Source of the DNA: an uncultured candidate division Zixibacteria bacterium
GTDB lineage: Bacteria; Zixibacteria; MSB-5A5; GN15; PGXB01
Direction of reading: 5' to 3'
DNA length: 64,000 nt
NCBI GenBank assembly: GCA_937925655.1
Contig: CALAMC010000111.1
Span: 1 to 64,000 of the forward strand
The notes beneath the pieces were generated by a model that did not search any database, was not told the DNA's origin, and worked only from the letters and a program-made list of their open reading frames with translations. The stretch's first letter is position 1. Each line of letters opens with the position of its first letter. The position numbers and the translations under genes are program-made. Positions 8,748 to 17,643 of the stretch are shown here, piece after piece.

Positions 8748-8845
8748 CGCGCCTCCCTTTTGCCGGTGATGATATAAAAAATGACACCGATGGCGACCAG
8801 CACGACGGGAGGAACGAACAGCCAGAAATATGTCCAGAACGTCAT
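8744..8845 (-). CDS. 33-residue membrane peptide, putative symporter accessory subunit
   Basis: ATG at 8845 opens a 33-codon frame ending in TGA that overlaps the ATG of the symporter gene by 4 bases. The product starts MTFWTYFWLF, has one strongly hydrophobic segment (about residues 4-27) and a positively charged tail (GKREAR), as expected of a single-pass inner-membrane peptide. Small one-helix proteins encoded directly before SSS-family transporters are known as symporter accessory peptides; this fits in size, topology and position. The ribosome-binding site is poor, but the gap between flanking genes is filled exactly by this frame (11 bases to the upstream stop). Confidence 0.65.
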   Translation of the reverse strand: MTFWTYFWLFVPPVVLVAIGVIFYIITGKREAR

Positions 8846-8856
8846 AGAGTCTATTC

Positions 8857-10002
8857 TTATTCTTTTATTTCTTCTTCGGTTTTATTTTCTTCGTCGATCA
8901 GGGGATTGGCCCATTCTTCTTCATAGAAGAGGGAATCCTCGTCGGTTATTTTGTGGCCGTCGCGGATGAATTTGATAATGGCGAAGGAATAGGCCTGGGA
9001 GGTGGCCACGACCGAGAGCATATAACCCCAGATCGAGACGAATATCAAAAAGAGCATGATCGCCAGGATATATCCCGCGATCGATTCGGTCCCGCCGTCG
9101 GCGAGCGACGTCAGGTCGAAGCCGATATACACCTGCGGGAAAAGGTTGGTGGTGAAGCGGACGGCCTCGCTTTCCAATGGCAGGTGGGCGAAACCGGAAG
9201 CCATGAGGCGGTCGATTTTTTCACCCCCGCCGACGGCAGTACTAGCCCAGATGAGTTGTATTGCCTTGTAGGAAAAGAAAGCGTAGATAAAGGCGCAGAC
9301 TTTGGCCGCCACCAGAGAAAAGGCGGTATAGAGGCCCCAGCGAAAGGGATGGCGGGTGATGGTCAGAAATGATTCCAGTATGGAATTGAAAGATTCCTTG
9401 TTACGGTCGGCGGCCACGGTTATGGGCATGATAAAAAACGAGACGAAAAATACGAAAATTATGAGGACCGTGAATATGGCAATGATAAAATTGGGAAACA
9501 GGAAGAACAGGGCATACAATAAATCCCCCGCCACCGGGATACGGGTGACAAGTCCGACCAGAATTCCCAACAGTATGATCAGCATGATGAACAAGGCGAC
9601 GGCGAATATCGAAATCAGAAGCTGGGGCGAGCGGGAAAGAGTGAACTTGAGAGAATCATAGGCCGAGAAAAAGGGATTGCCGCGAAGTTCCTCGAAATCG
9701 CACGAAGTGGCGGCCAGCATGCCCAGCATAATCATGACCACGGCCCCGAAAACGCCGAGATAGTACAATACCACCGAAATGATCGACGAGAAGCCGGCGA
9801 TTTCGAACGGGAACAGACAATAGTCGTTAAACACGGCCGTTAGAGACTGGCCGTCGATTAGCAGGGCCAGATAGACGAGGATATCATAAACGGCCAAAGC
9901 CGCCAGCAGTCCGACGGAGCAGACGAATATTTTCTTGACTTTCAAGGCCTTGGCCGGAGCGGTCAGGAGGCTTTTGAAATTGTAGTCGAAATCAGGCTTC
10001 AC
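8857..10002 (-). CDS. Polytopic membrane protein of unknown function
   Basis: 381 residues. About six to eight hydrophobic segments are visible (roughly residues 24-48, 68-100, 127-155, 160-200, 230-256, 323-350), and the C-terminal 35 residues are highly acidic (EENKTEEEIKE end). I do not recognise the family. It heads the symporter operon: the small membrane peptide begins 11 bases after its stop. Codon use and composition resemble the neighbours, so it looks native. Confidence 0.8.
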   Translation of the reverse strand: MKPDFDYNFKSLLTAPAKALKVKKIFVCSVGLLAALAVYDILVYLALLIDGQSLTAVFNDYCLFPFEIAGFSSIISVVLYYLGVFGAVVMIMLGMLAATSCDFEELRGNPFFSAYDSLKFTLSRSPQLLISIFAVALFIMLIILLGILVGLVTRIPVAGDLLYALFFLFPNFIIAIFTVLIIFVFFVSFFIMPITVAADRNKESFNSILESFLTITRHPFRWGLYTAFSLVAAKVCAFIYAFFSYKAIQLIWASTAVGGGEKIDRLMASGFAHLPLESEAVRFTTNLFPQVYIGFDLTSLADGGTESIAGYILAIMLFLIFVSIWGYMLSVVATSQAYSFAIIKFIRDGHKITDEDSLFYEEEWANPLIDEENKTEEEIKE

Positions 10003-10089
10003 GGTTTTAAAACTTATTCACCGGCATATCAAAGTCAAGGATATTTTTGTGCCGTTTATCATAAAAGGTTCAAAGGATTTTATTATTAG

Positions 10090-10118
10090 TTGAATAGCAA
10101 TGGCTTTTAACATATTTT
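10090..10118 (+). promoter_or_regulatory. Candidate promoter for ftsE operon
   Basis: TTGAAT (10090-10095), 17-base spacer, TATTTT (10113-10118), in the A+T-rich gap between the divergent membrane-protein gene and ftsE. Four of six bases match in each box, so this is only suggestive. Confidence 0.3.
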
Positions 10119-10152
10119 AAAATCCAATTGTATAAGGAAATAAATAGAGGCC

Positions 10153-10821
10153 ATGGATCAGGACCGTACCATATTAAAACTCGAAGACGTTGAGTATAAA
10201 AATCCCACCGGGACGGTTATTTTCAATAAAATATCATTCTCGTTGGAAAGGGGACGCACGGCGGTAATAATCGGCCCGACCGGTGCCGGAAAAACGACGC
10301 TGGTGGAATTGATTATCGGCAGTAAATCTCCGGCGGCAGGGGAAATATGTCTTTTCGGGCAACGGCTGAATAAATGCGGGAAGGGCCGGATTTTCAAACT
10401 GCGGCGTCTGATCGGCGGGGTCGGCGGGATATTTCAACTGATCGAAAGCCGGACGGTGACGGAAAATATTTTACTGCCGCTTATAATTCGCGGCGAGAAA
10501 AGTTCCCTCCAGTATAAAAAGGCGGCGCGGGTGATGGGTCAGCTGGGGCTTACCGGCTGGCAGAATGAACCGGCCTGGGCTTTAAGCCAGGGACAGAAGA
10601 ATATGGTCATGCTGGCGCGGGCCGTGGTCGCCGACCAGCCGCTGTTGCTTATCGACGAACCGCTGGCCGGACTGGACAAAGATACCGCCCAGCATGTGAA
10701 CAAAACCCTCCAGAGTTTTGCCATCGGCGGACATTCCATGCTCATAATGACTTCGGGTCAGACGGGGCTGTTCATCCCGGAGGCGAGGGAATATTATCTT
10801 TCGGAGGGGGGATTGAAATGA
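10153..10821 (+). CDS. ftsE: FtsE-like ABC transporter ATPase
   Basis: 222 residues, the FtsE length. Walker A GPTGAGKT (41-48), Q-loop GIFQ (near 95), signature LSQGQ (145-149, usually LSGGQ) and Walker B LLLIDEP ending in catalytic Glu170 are present. The H-loop, ATHD in typical FtsE, reads MTSG here, so the switch histidine is missing (Ser202). With FtsX it would use ATP to trigger peptidoglycan hydrolases at the septum. The next start codon (ftsX) overlaps its stop (ATGA). The pairing with ftsX and an EnvC-like gene makes FtsE much likelier than another ABC ATPase. Confidence 0.85.
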   Translation: MDQDRTILKLEDVEYKNPTGTVIFNKISFSLERGRTAVIIGPTGAGKTTLVELIIGSKSPAAGEICLFGQRLNKCGKGRIFKLRRLIGGVGGIFQLIESRTVTENILLPLIIRGEKSSLQYKKAARVMGQLGLTGWQNEPAWALSQGQKNMVMLARAVVADQPLLLIDEPLAGLDKDTAQHVNKTLQSFAIGGHSMLIMTSGQTGLFIPEAREYYLSEGGLK

Positions 10822-11669
10822 ATAAATTCTGGTATCCCATCCGCATCTTCGCGGCCAATGTTTTCAATCGTCCTCTGGCCGCATTCAGCGCCATTATGTC
10901 GCTTCTGTTTCTGTTTCTTCTGGTGGAACTGATCTGGATTACCAGGTTGACGGTGGAGGGCTTTTATCATCAGTTGATGAGTACGGTGGAAATGGAGGTC
11001 TTTTTCGATGAGGCGGCTTCGGATTCGACGGTTACGGCAATACGAAAAAGTGTCCTCGACGATCCCGATGTCAGCAACCTCGATTACATATCCAAGGAAT
11101 CGGCGCGCTTACGACTGCAGGATCTGATGGGCAGCGATCTGCTCGAGGGACTCGACGAAAATCCGTTGCCACGGTCGCTGATAGTGACGTTCAAAAATGC
11201 CGCCATCAATTCCGACAATTTGCTGAAATTCGCCGACCGACTAAGCGTCAACGACGGTGTCACGGAGATACATTATCCGGGGCACTGGCTGGCCGAAACC
11301 GAAAAAACCCTTGTCCTGCTGTTCTGGACGGCCCTGGTCCTGGGGCTGGTGATACTGGTGACATCGGCGCTGAACGTGGTGCACGCCATCCGGTTGACGG
11401 TGCGCGTGCGGCAGGATGAACTTCGGCAATTGAAATATCTTGGCGCGGGCACGTCGATAGTGGCCCAGCCTTTATTACTGGAGGGATTATTCTATACCCT
11501 GATGGCATCGGTCATAAGCTGGGTGATTGCTTTGTATCTTCAGGAGAACATTCAAATCGGTGAGATAGTGATTATGCGACCGCCGACCAATGAAATTATT
11601 ATCTCATGCCTGGTGGCGGTTTTGATGGGTATGGCGGGCGGCTATCTCGGCGTTAAACGGGCGGTGTGA
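10818..11669 (+). CDS. ftsX: Cell-division permease FtsX
   Basis: 283 residues with FtsX architecture: one membrane segment near residues 20-42, a periplasmic extracellular domain of about 120 residues (containing PLPRSLIVTFKN, as in FtsX), then three C-terminal membrane segments. RQDELRQLKYLGA between the second and third of these matches the conserved MKLVGA-type cytoplasmic motif. It passes the FtsE signal to an EnvC-type activator in the periplasm, and the next gene encodes one. Confidence 0.9.
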   Translation: MNKFWYPIRIFAANVFNRPLAAFSAIMSLLFLFLLVELIWITRLTVEGFYHQLMSTVEMEVFFDEAASDSTVTAIRKSVLDDPDVSNLDYISKESARLRLQDLMGSDLLEGLDENPLPRSLIVTFKNAAINSDNLLKFADRLSVNDGVTEIHYPGHWLAETEKTLVLLFWTALVLGLVILVTSALNVVHAIRLTVRVRQDELRQLKYLGAGTSIVAQPLLLEGLFYTLMASVISWVIALYLQENIQIGEIVIMRPPTNEIIISCLVAVLMGMAGGYLGVKRAV

Positions 11670-12850
11670 GCATGGTTATGAGGAACATTAAATTAATCGT
11701 TTTAATCTGTATCGGTTTGAATTATGGCGGCTTTGGCCATGCCCAATCGAGGGACGTGGTTACCCAGAAAAAAGAACTGGAACAGATCAAGCAGGAGATA
11801 GACGGTGCGCAGAGAAATCTCGATTCCCTGCGCAACGTGGAAAAAAAGGTTTTAAAAGAGATATCCGATTATGAACAAAAGGCCAACATAAATAAAACCG
11901 TTTTGGACAGGTTGACCAAACAGTTATCCGGTTTGCGCCGGAACATAGATCATTCCAAAGGGCAACTGGAAACGGCGGAAAGCTCATATAACGCGACCAA
12001 AGGCCGCTATATCAGTAACCTGACCCATTATTATTCGGCGACGCGCAACCCGGCGGTGACTCTTAAAGGGGACCTTGCCCTGGAAAAAGAATACTTGTTG
12101 AGGAAAATATATCTCAAGGCATTATCCCACAGGTATCGTGAGCGTCTTACGGTTACCGAGAAGTCCTGGCAACAGGCGCAGAATGATTATTCCGGTTTAC
12201 TCTCTGAAAAAGACCGGGTGGATAAGGCGGCGTCGCAAAAAAAGCGGGAATTCACGGTTATTTCATCGCAGAAGGCCGGTAAAGAGAAGGATTTGAGCCG
12301 GGTGCGACAGAAGAAGGAATCGGAGGCCGACCGCCTGGTGACGTTATCGGAAGCGGCGCGGCAGATGGAGGAACTGATTATCCGGCTTGAAAAGGAACGG
12401 GCGGATCGAGAGCGTGGCCAGAGGCCGACATCATTTGTGTATGAAACCGGCAATTTCGTCTCTTACAAGGGAGTGCTGACACCTCCCGCCAAAGGCACCA
12501 TCACGGAAGGTTTCGGCTGGAAGACGGATCCGATCACCAAACTGAAGTCTTATTCGCCGGGGATAAAAATACAGGGGCCCAAAAGCGGACGTGTTCTGGC
12601 GACAGCCCCCGGAGTAATCGCGTATGTCGGAAATTTAAGGGGATACGGCAATTTCGTCATAATCGAACATGAGGATGGTTATTATTCGACGATTGCCGGA
12701 ATCGGCAGTTTGTATGTTGATAAAAATCAGATCGTGGAAAAATCGGAAGTTATCGGTGTCACGGAATCGGGTTTGGTCAAATATGAGTTGCGTCGGGGAA
12801 AGGAGCCGGTTGACCCGGTGGAATGGGTAAAGCTTGAGTCGCTTAAATGA
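11666..12850 (+). CDS. EnvC-like murein hydrolase activator with degenerate M23 domain
   Basis: About 394 residues: signal peptide (cleavage near GHAQS), long coiled coil (about residues 30-250) and a C-terminal LytM/M23 peptidase fold (about 275-390). The zinc ligands of active M23 enzymes are lost: the HxxxD position reads SPGIKIQ and the HxH position reads VKYELR. This is the EnvC/NlpD-type state, in which the domain activates an amidase instead of cutting peptidoglycan. GTG at 11666 overlaps the ftsX stop; ATGs at 11672 and 11678 are alternative starts. Its place right after ftsEX supports the FtsX-controlled role. Confidence 0.85.
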   Translation: MSMVMRNIKLIVLICIGLNYGGFGHAQSRDVVTQKKELEQIKQEIDGAQRNLDSLRNVEKKVLKEISDYEQKANINKTVLDRLTKQLSGLRRNIDHSKGQLETAESSYNATKGRYISNLTHYYSATRNPAVTLKGDLALEKEYLLRKIYLKALSHRYRERLTVTEKSWQQAQNDYSGLLSEKDRVDKAASQKKREFTVISSQKAGKEKDLSRVRQKKESEADRLVTLSEAARQMEELIIRLEKERADRERGQRPTSFVYETGNFVSYKGVLTPPAKGTITEGFGWKTDPITKLKSYSPGIKIQGPKSGRVLATAPGVIAYVGNLRGYGNFVIIEHEDGYYSTIAGIGSLYVDKNQIVEKSEVIGVTESGLVKYELRRGKEPVDPVEWVKLESLK

Positions 12851-13958
12851 TATACCCGGTCAGGCTCTGGCAAAAAAGACCCTGATAAATTCATATAATC
12901 GGGGGCGGGTAGCCTCGACATATTTATTTTATGGCCCCGACGGGGTGGGCAAATGGTCGATGGCTCTGGCTCTGACGGCGCTATTGAATTGCGAAAAGCC
13001 TGTCAAAGACGAAATCGGCAGAGTCGTTGATGCCTGCGGCGGATGTCGTAATTGCCGGGCGATTGATAATCTCATATTTCAGGAGCTATGTTTCGCGGTG
13101 CCGCTTCCGCCCATGAAAAGCCCCAAGGAAATGACCGACCGGATTCTGGAATATCTTGAAATTAAAAAAGAAGAACCGTATAAAATAATCAGTTCGACTC
13201 GCCAATTGACGATTCCCATCGAGCGCGCCCGCGAAATTAAACGTCAGACGGCGGTCAGGCCGACCGAGAAAATGAAGCGGGTCGTGATATTTTATCAGAT
13301 GGAAAGAATGCTGGCGTCATCGGCCGATTCGCTATTGAAGCTGATCGAAGAACCTCCGCCGGAGACGATTATCATATTGACCACAGTTGATCCCAACAGC
13401 CTGTTGCCGACCATTCAATCGCGGGCGCAGAAAATCAGGTTCAAGCCGCTTAAAGCGGATGATATTTCGGGGTATCTTAAAGCGAGGCGTGGAATCGCCG
13501 AAGAAAAAGCCGGGTTCGCGGCCCGGCTGGCTATGGGGTCGCTGGGGCAGGCGCTGGAGCTCGTTTCCGAGGAGGCCGATGGCTCATTGCGGCAATTATC
13601 GCTTTTGATGCTCAAACAGATTTTAACGGGCGATACTCCGACCGCGATCAATACGGCCATCGGGTTTTTGAATCCCAATGACCGGGGAGCGGCGGAGAAG
13701 GTTTTATCGTACTGGCAGTCTTATATCAGCGACCTGATTTGCGTAAGATATGGCAGGGGCGTGGACGGCATAATTAATGCCGATTTTAAATCCGAACTGG
13801 AGCAACTGGCGGGCAAAATCGGCGGGCCGGACGGTTTGGCCGGCGTGATTGACCATATCGGTCAATTACAGACGGCGTTGCGGTTGAACGCTCATATTCG
13901 CCCGGCGATGGCGGCCTTTGTCCTGAAAGCCCGTCGGGCATTGACGCAATCCGCTTGA
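12834..13958 (+). CDS. holB: DNA polymerase III subunit delta-prime
   Basis: 374 residues, clamp-loader AAA+ fold. N-terminal IPGQALAKKTL, a P-loop GPDGVGK (34-40), a zinc module (Cys53, Cys68, Cys71, Cys74), LLKLIEEPPPET and the sensor/arginine-finger motif IQSRAQ, all standard in delta-prime/tau subunits. It forms part of the clamp loader that puts the sliding clamp on DNA. The frame starts with TTG at 12834, overlapping the EnvC-like gene by 17 bases; no in-frame ATG or GTG fits the conserved N-terminus. Its neighbour ricT-like is also its neighbour in many other bacteria. Confidence 0.88.
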   Translation: MSRLNDIPGQALAKKTLINSYNRGRVASTYLFYGPDGVGKWSMALALTALLNCEKPVKDEIGRVVDACGGCRNCRAIDNLIFQELCFAVPLPPMKSPKEMTDRILEYLEIKKEEPYKIISSTRQLTIPIERAREIKRQTAVRPTEKMKRVVIFYQMERMLASSADSLLKLIEEPPPETIIILTTVDPNSLLPTIQSRAQKIRFKPLKADDISGYLKARRGIAEEKAGFAARLAMGSLGQALELVSEEADGSLRQLSLLMLKQILTGDTPTAINTAIGFLNPNDRGAAEKVLSYWQSYISDLICVRYGRGVDGIINADFKSELEQLAGKIGGPDGLAGVIDHIGQLQTALRLNAHIRPAMAAFVLKARRALTQSA

Positions 13959-14004
13959 CAGCGGCGTTTCATTGGTTAACTTACCTGTTTTATGAGGAAA
14001 GCAT

Positions 14005-14958
14005 ATGCCGGATTTATACCTTGTCGAATTTAAGGGAAATCGACGCGAGTTTTATTTTAATAAATTCTATCATTCCCTGAAATTGAATGAGTACGTGGTC
14101 GTTCAGGCCGAACGCGGGGAGGATATGGGTTTGCTGTTGAACCGGGTCGAAAAGGATGCCACGTTTTCATTTGTCGAAAAACCGCGCTCCATTTTGCGCC
14201 CGGCCAATGAGGACGATATGGCCAATCTGGACAAAAACCGCGTCGATGAAACGGCCGCCTGGGATAAGGCGACGAAGCTGATCACCCAGCACAAGCTGGA
14301 GATGCAACTGGTGGATATAGAGTATCAGTACGATCGCAACAAAATGACTTTTTATTTTACGGCCGATCACCGGGTCGATTTTCGGGCGCTGGTTCGTGAT
14401 TTGGCCGCCGAATATAAAACGCGTATCGAACTGCGTCAGATCGGTGTTCGCGACGAGGCCAAACGTATCGGCGGTTACGGCATTTGCGGACATCAGCAAT
14501 GTTGCTCGAGATTTCTGCGCAATTTCGAACCGATATCCACGCAGGATGCGCGCGAGCAGGGGTTGTCGCTGAATCCCTCGAAGATTTCGGGCAACTGCGG
14601 ACGGCTATTGTGCTGTCTGAAGTATGAAGTCGATTACTATGCCATGACCCGGAGCAAGTATCCCGAGTTGGGGTCGCCGTACACGGTCGATGGCCAAACC
14701 GGAACGGTTGACCGGATAAATGTCTTCGAGGATTACATGGTCGTCAAGCTGGAAGGCGGGGAAGAGCAAAAGATCCCCGGATCCGAAATGGCCGGAAATA
14801 GACTGGAGCAGGGCGAGTTTTATCGCGAGTTGCACAATCTGCCGCCGCTGAATAAAAAGGATCAACCGGCTCTGCCGCCACGACCCGAGCAGGACGAAGA
14901 TATCACCGAGGAACTTCTTAAAGAAGAATATGAAAAGCCGGAGAGTAAAGGTGAGTAA
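14005..14958 (+). CDS. ricT: PSP1-domain protein, RicT/YaaT family
   Basis: 317 residues with the PSP1 C-terminal domain. Two cysteine clusters, GICGHQQCCSRFL and CGRLLCCLKYE, are the family hallmark and hold iron-sulphur clusters in the Bacillus RicA-RicF-RicT complex, which influences RNA processing. Partners RicA and RicF are not in this window, so the specific role is uncertain here. The C-terminal 40 residues are acidic and proline-rich. holB and metG flank it, the widely conserved holB-PSP1-metG-tatD-rsmA order. Confidence 0.85.
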   Translation: MPDLYLVEFKGNRREFYFNKFYHSLKLNEYVVVQAERGEDMGLLLNRVEKDATFSFVEKPRSILRPANEDDMANLDKNRVDETAAWDKATKLITQHKLEMQLVDIEYQYDRNKMTFYFTADHRVDFRALVRDLAAEYKTRIELRQIGVRDEAKRIGGYGICGHQQCCSRFLRNFEPISTQDAREQGLSLNPSKISGNCGRLLCCLKYEVDYYAMTRSKYPELGSPYTVDGQTGTVDRINVFEDYMVVKLEGGEEQKIPGSEMAGNRLEQGEFYRELHNLPPLNKKDQPALPPRPEQDEDITEELLKEEYEKPESKGE

Positions 14959-16864
14959 ACCGTTTTATATAACGACGCCGATATATTATGTTAACGACCG
15001 TCCGCACGTGGGGCATTCGTACACGACCATCGCCGCCGACATGATCACGCGTTATCATCGGCTGAACGGTCGCGAGGCATTCTTTTTGACCGGCACCGAC
15101 GAGCACGGTACCAAAGTGGCCGAGGCGGCCGAGAAGGCCGGGTTAAACCCGCAGGCTTTCTGCGACGGGGTCGTGGCGCAGTACAAAGAAGCCTGGAAAG
15201 ACCTCGATGTACAGTACGACGATTTCATCCGCACCACCGATAAACGACATGAAGAAGCGGTTCACAAGCTCTTGATGATACTTCACGAAGCGAGGACGCC
15301 GATCGGTGAACCGGTGATATATTCCGATGTGTACGAAGGGTTGTACTGCACCGGTTGCGAGAAATTCCTGACGGAAAAGGAACTGGTCGACGGCCAATGT
15401 CCGCTTCACAAAAGGCCGCCGCAGATGCTCAAGGAAAAAAATTATTTCTTCCGGCTGTCGGCGTATCTTGATAAAATCAAAGCGCTGATCGAATCGAACG
15501 AACTGGAGATTCTCCCCGATGAACGCCGCCGCGAAACGCTGGGGCTGTTCGAACAGGGGCTGAACAATTTTTCCATCTCGCGTGAGAAGGTCAAATGGGG
15601 GATACCGCTGCCGTTTGATTCCAAGCAGGTAACCTATGTCTGGGTGGAAGCCCTCATGAATTACTTAAGCGGGATAGGTTATGGCGCCGACGAGACCAAA
15701 TTCAAAAAATGGTGGTACGACGGTGAGATAGTGCATTTGATGGCCAAGGAGATTTTAAAATTCCATTGCATTTTCTGGCCGGCGATACTGATGGCCGCGA
15801 ATTTGCCTTTGCCGCGGACGATATTTTTGCACGGGTTTTTCACGGTCAACGGCGAGAAGATGTCCAAATCGCTGGGTAATCAGATTGACCCGCGCGACAT
15901 GGTGGCCCGCTTCGGGGCCGATGCCTCGCGCTATCTGCTTTTGACCCAGTATCCGTTCGGGGCCGACGGTGATATACAGGAGTCACGTTTCGCCACCAAG
16001 TACAACAGCGACCTGGCCAATGACCTGGGTAACCTGGTATCGCGCACGGCCAAAATGATACTGGCCAATTTCGGCGGCAAAATTCCGCCGCCCGCCGAGG
16101 GAATCACCGGTGCCGAGGACCTCACGGCCGAGGCTGAAAAACTGCCCGAAGTCGTGCTGGAGCATATCAATAATTTCCGATTGTTGAACGCCATCGAGGC
16201 GGTTATGAATCTGGTGCGGACGACCAACAGGTTTTTTGACAGCAATGCACCGTGGAAGCTGGTCAAAGAAGGCGATCTGAAAAGGGCCGGAGGGGTGCTG
16301 TATTTAAGCGCCGAGGCGATTAGAATAGTCTCGATATTGATTTACCCGGTTATGCCGCAAAAGGCGCTCGAAATTTCCGGTGTTTTCGGACTGGGCAAAG
16401 ATGACCTTAATTTCGAGGCGGCCCGGACATTTTATCGTCTGGAAGCGGGAACGCGAGTGACTTTAAAGGATTCCATTTTTCCGCGCCTGCAGGAAAAGAA
16501 GGCCGGCGATGCGGCGGACGAGGCCGGGGAGTCCGGTGACGGACTGGTTGACGTGGATTCGTTTTTCAAAAACAAGCTGGTCGTGGCCGAAGTGCTGGCG
16601 GCGGAGAAAGTCGAGGGGGCCGACAAGCTCCTCAAATTGCAGATAGACGTCGGCGGAGAAAAGCGGCAGATCGTCGCCGGGATTGCCTTGCACTATACGC
16701 CGGAAAGCATGATTGGCAAACGTATCGTAGTCGTGAAAAATCTTAAACCGGCCAAAATCCGGGGGATAGAATCCAACGGGATGCTTCTGGCGGCGAAAAA
16801 GGGCAAGCAATTGACGCTGGTGACGCCGGAAGGAGAGATACCGTCCGGGGCAGAAGTCGGCTGA
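14951..16864 (+). CDS. metG: Methionyl-tRNA synthetase
   Basis: About 637 residues, class I synthetase charging tRNA-Met. HIGH-like motif HVGH, a zinc knuckle (CTGCEKF then CPLH), KMSKS loop (EKMSKSLGN), and a C-terminal EMAP-II/tRNA-binding OB-fold from about residue 540 (KNKLVVAEVL, IRGIESNGMLLAA), as in dimeric MetRS. The start is placed at GTG 14951 (SKPFYITTPIYYVN follows) because GGAGAG precedes it by about 7 bases and this is the family's usual N-terminus; an ATG at 14930 in frame would add seven residues. It overlaps the end of the PSP1 gene by 8 bases. Confidence 0.95.
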   Translation: MSKPFYITTPIYYVNDRPHVGHSYTTIAADMITRYHRLNGREAFFLTGTDEHGTKVAEAAEKAGLNPQAFCDGVVAQYKEAWKDLDVQYDDFIRTTDKRHEEAVHKLLMILHEARTPIGEPVIYSDVYEGLYCTGCEKFLTEKELVDGQCPLHKRPPQMLKEKNYFFRLSAYLDKIKALIESNELEILPDERRRETLGLFEQGLNNFSISREKVKWGIPLPFDSKQVTYVWVEALMNYLSGIGYGADETKFKKWWYDGEIVHLMAKEILKFHCIFWPAILMAANLPLPRTIFLHGFFTVNGEKMSKSLGNQIDPRDMVARFGADASRYLLLTQYPFGADGDIQESRFATKYNSDLANDLGNLVSRTAKMILANFGGKIPPPAEGITGAEDLTAEAEKLPEVVLEHINNFRLLNAIEAVMNLVRTTNRFFDSNAPWKLVKEGDLKRAGGVLYLSAEAIRIVSILIYPVMPQKALEISGVFGLGKDDLNFEAARTFYRLEAGTRVTLKDSIFPRLQEKKAGDAADEAGESGDGLVDVDSFFKNKLVVAEVLAAEKVEGADKLLKLQIDVGGEKRQIVAGIALHYTPESMIGKRIVVVKNLKPAKIRGIESNGMLLAAKKGKQLTLVTPEGEIPSGAEVG

Positions 16865-17640
16865 TGATTGATTCCCATTGTCATCTCGATTTCAATGATT
16901 TCGATACCGACCGCGACCGGGTGATTGATTCGGCGCGCACGGCCGGGGTGCACACCATAATCAATATCGGGGCGGACCTGGCAAGTTCCGAAAGATCGGT
17001 GGCGCTGGCGGAAAAATACGACTTTATTTATGCCACTGTCGGGGTGCATCCGCATGACGCCAGAAAATTCGATGACAAAATGGCCGAAAGAATATCCCGG
17101 CTGGCCGAGCATGATAAGGTCCGGGCTATCGGTGAAATCGGCCTGGACTTCTATCGCGACCTGTCGCCGCGCAAGGTGCAAGCCGAAGTCTTCGAGCGGC
17201 AACTGGAGATAGCCGTGCAAAAGGGAATGCCGGTGGTGATTCATACGCGCAAGGCTTTCCGTGAGACGGTGGAGATTGTCAAAAGGCACTCATCACGGCT
17301 GTGCGGCGGGGTGTTTCACTGTTTTCCGGGCAATGAGCGCGAGGCCCAACAGGTTATTGACTTGGGTTTCAAGATTTCGGTCGGGGGGGTAATCACTTAT
17401 CCTAAAGCGGGCATGGCTCGCATGGCGGCGGCCGTGCCACTGAAGCATATTCTGCTCGAAACCGACTGCCCGTATTTAACCCCGGTACCGTATCGGGGTA
17501 AACGCAACGAACCGGCTCACGTTAAAATTGTTTGTCAGAAACTATCCGAGCTGAAAAATATAACTTTCGAAGAAGTCGAAAAAACAACCGACCGAAACGC
17601 GCAAAAACTATTCGGCCTGATCGAAACGTTCGGTGGATGA
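16864..17640 (+). CDS. tatD: TatD-family metal-dependent nuclease
   Basis: 258 residues, amidohydrolase fold. Metal-binding motifs are in place: HCHLD at the start, GVHPHD, GEIGLDF, HTRKAF, FHCFPG and ETDCPYLTP. TatD proteins are Mg-dependent 3'-5' DNA/RNA exonucleases with roles in repair or turnover. The ATG shares one base with the metG stop (TGATG), so translation is coupled. Confidence 0.93.
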   Translation: MIDSHCHLDFNDFDTDRDRVIDSARTAGVHTIINIGADLASSERSVALAEKYDFIYATVGVHPHDARKFDDKMAERISRLAEHDKVRAIGEIGLDFYRDLSPRKVQAEVFERQLEIAVQKGMPVVIHTRKAFRETVEIVKRHSSRLCGGVFHCFPGNEREAQQVIDLGFKISVGGVITYPKAGMARMAAAVPLKHILLETDCPYLTPVPYRGKRNEPAHVKIVCQKLSELKNITFEEVEKTTDRNAQKLFGLIETFGG

Positions 17641-17643
17641 CAG

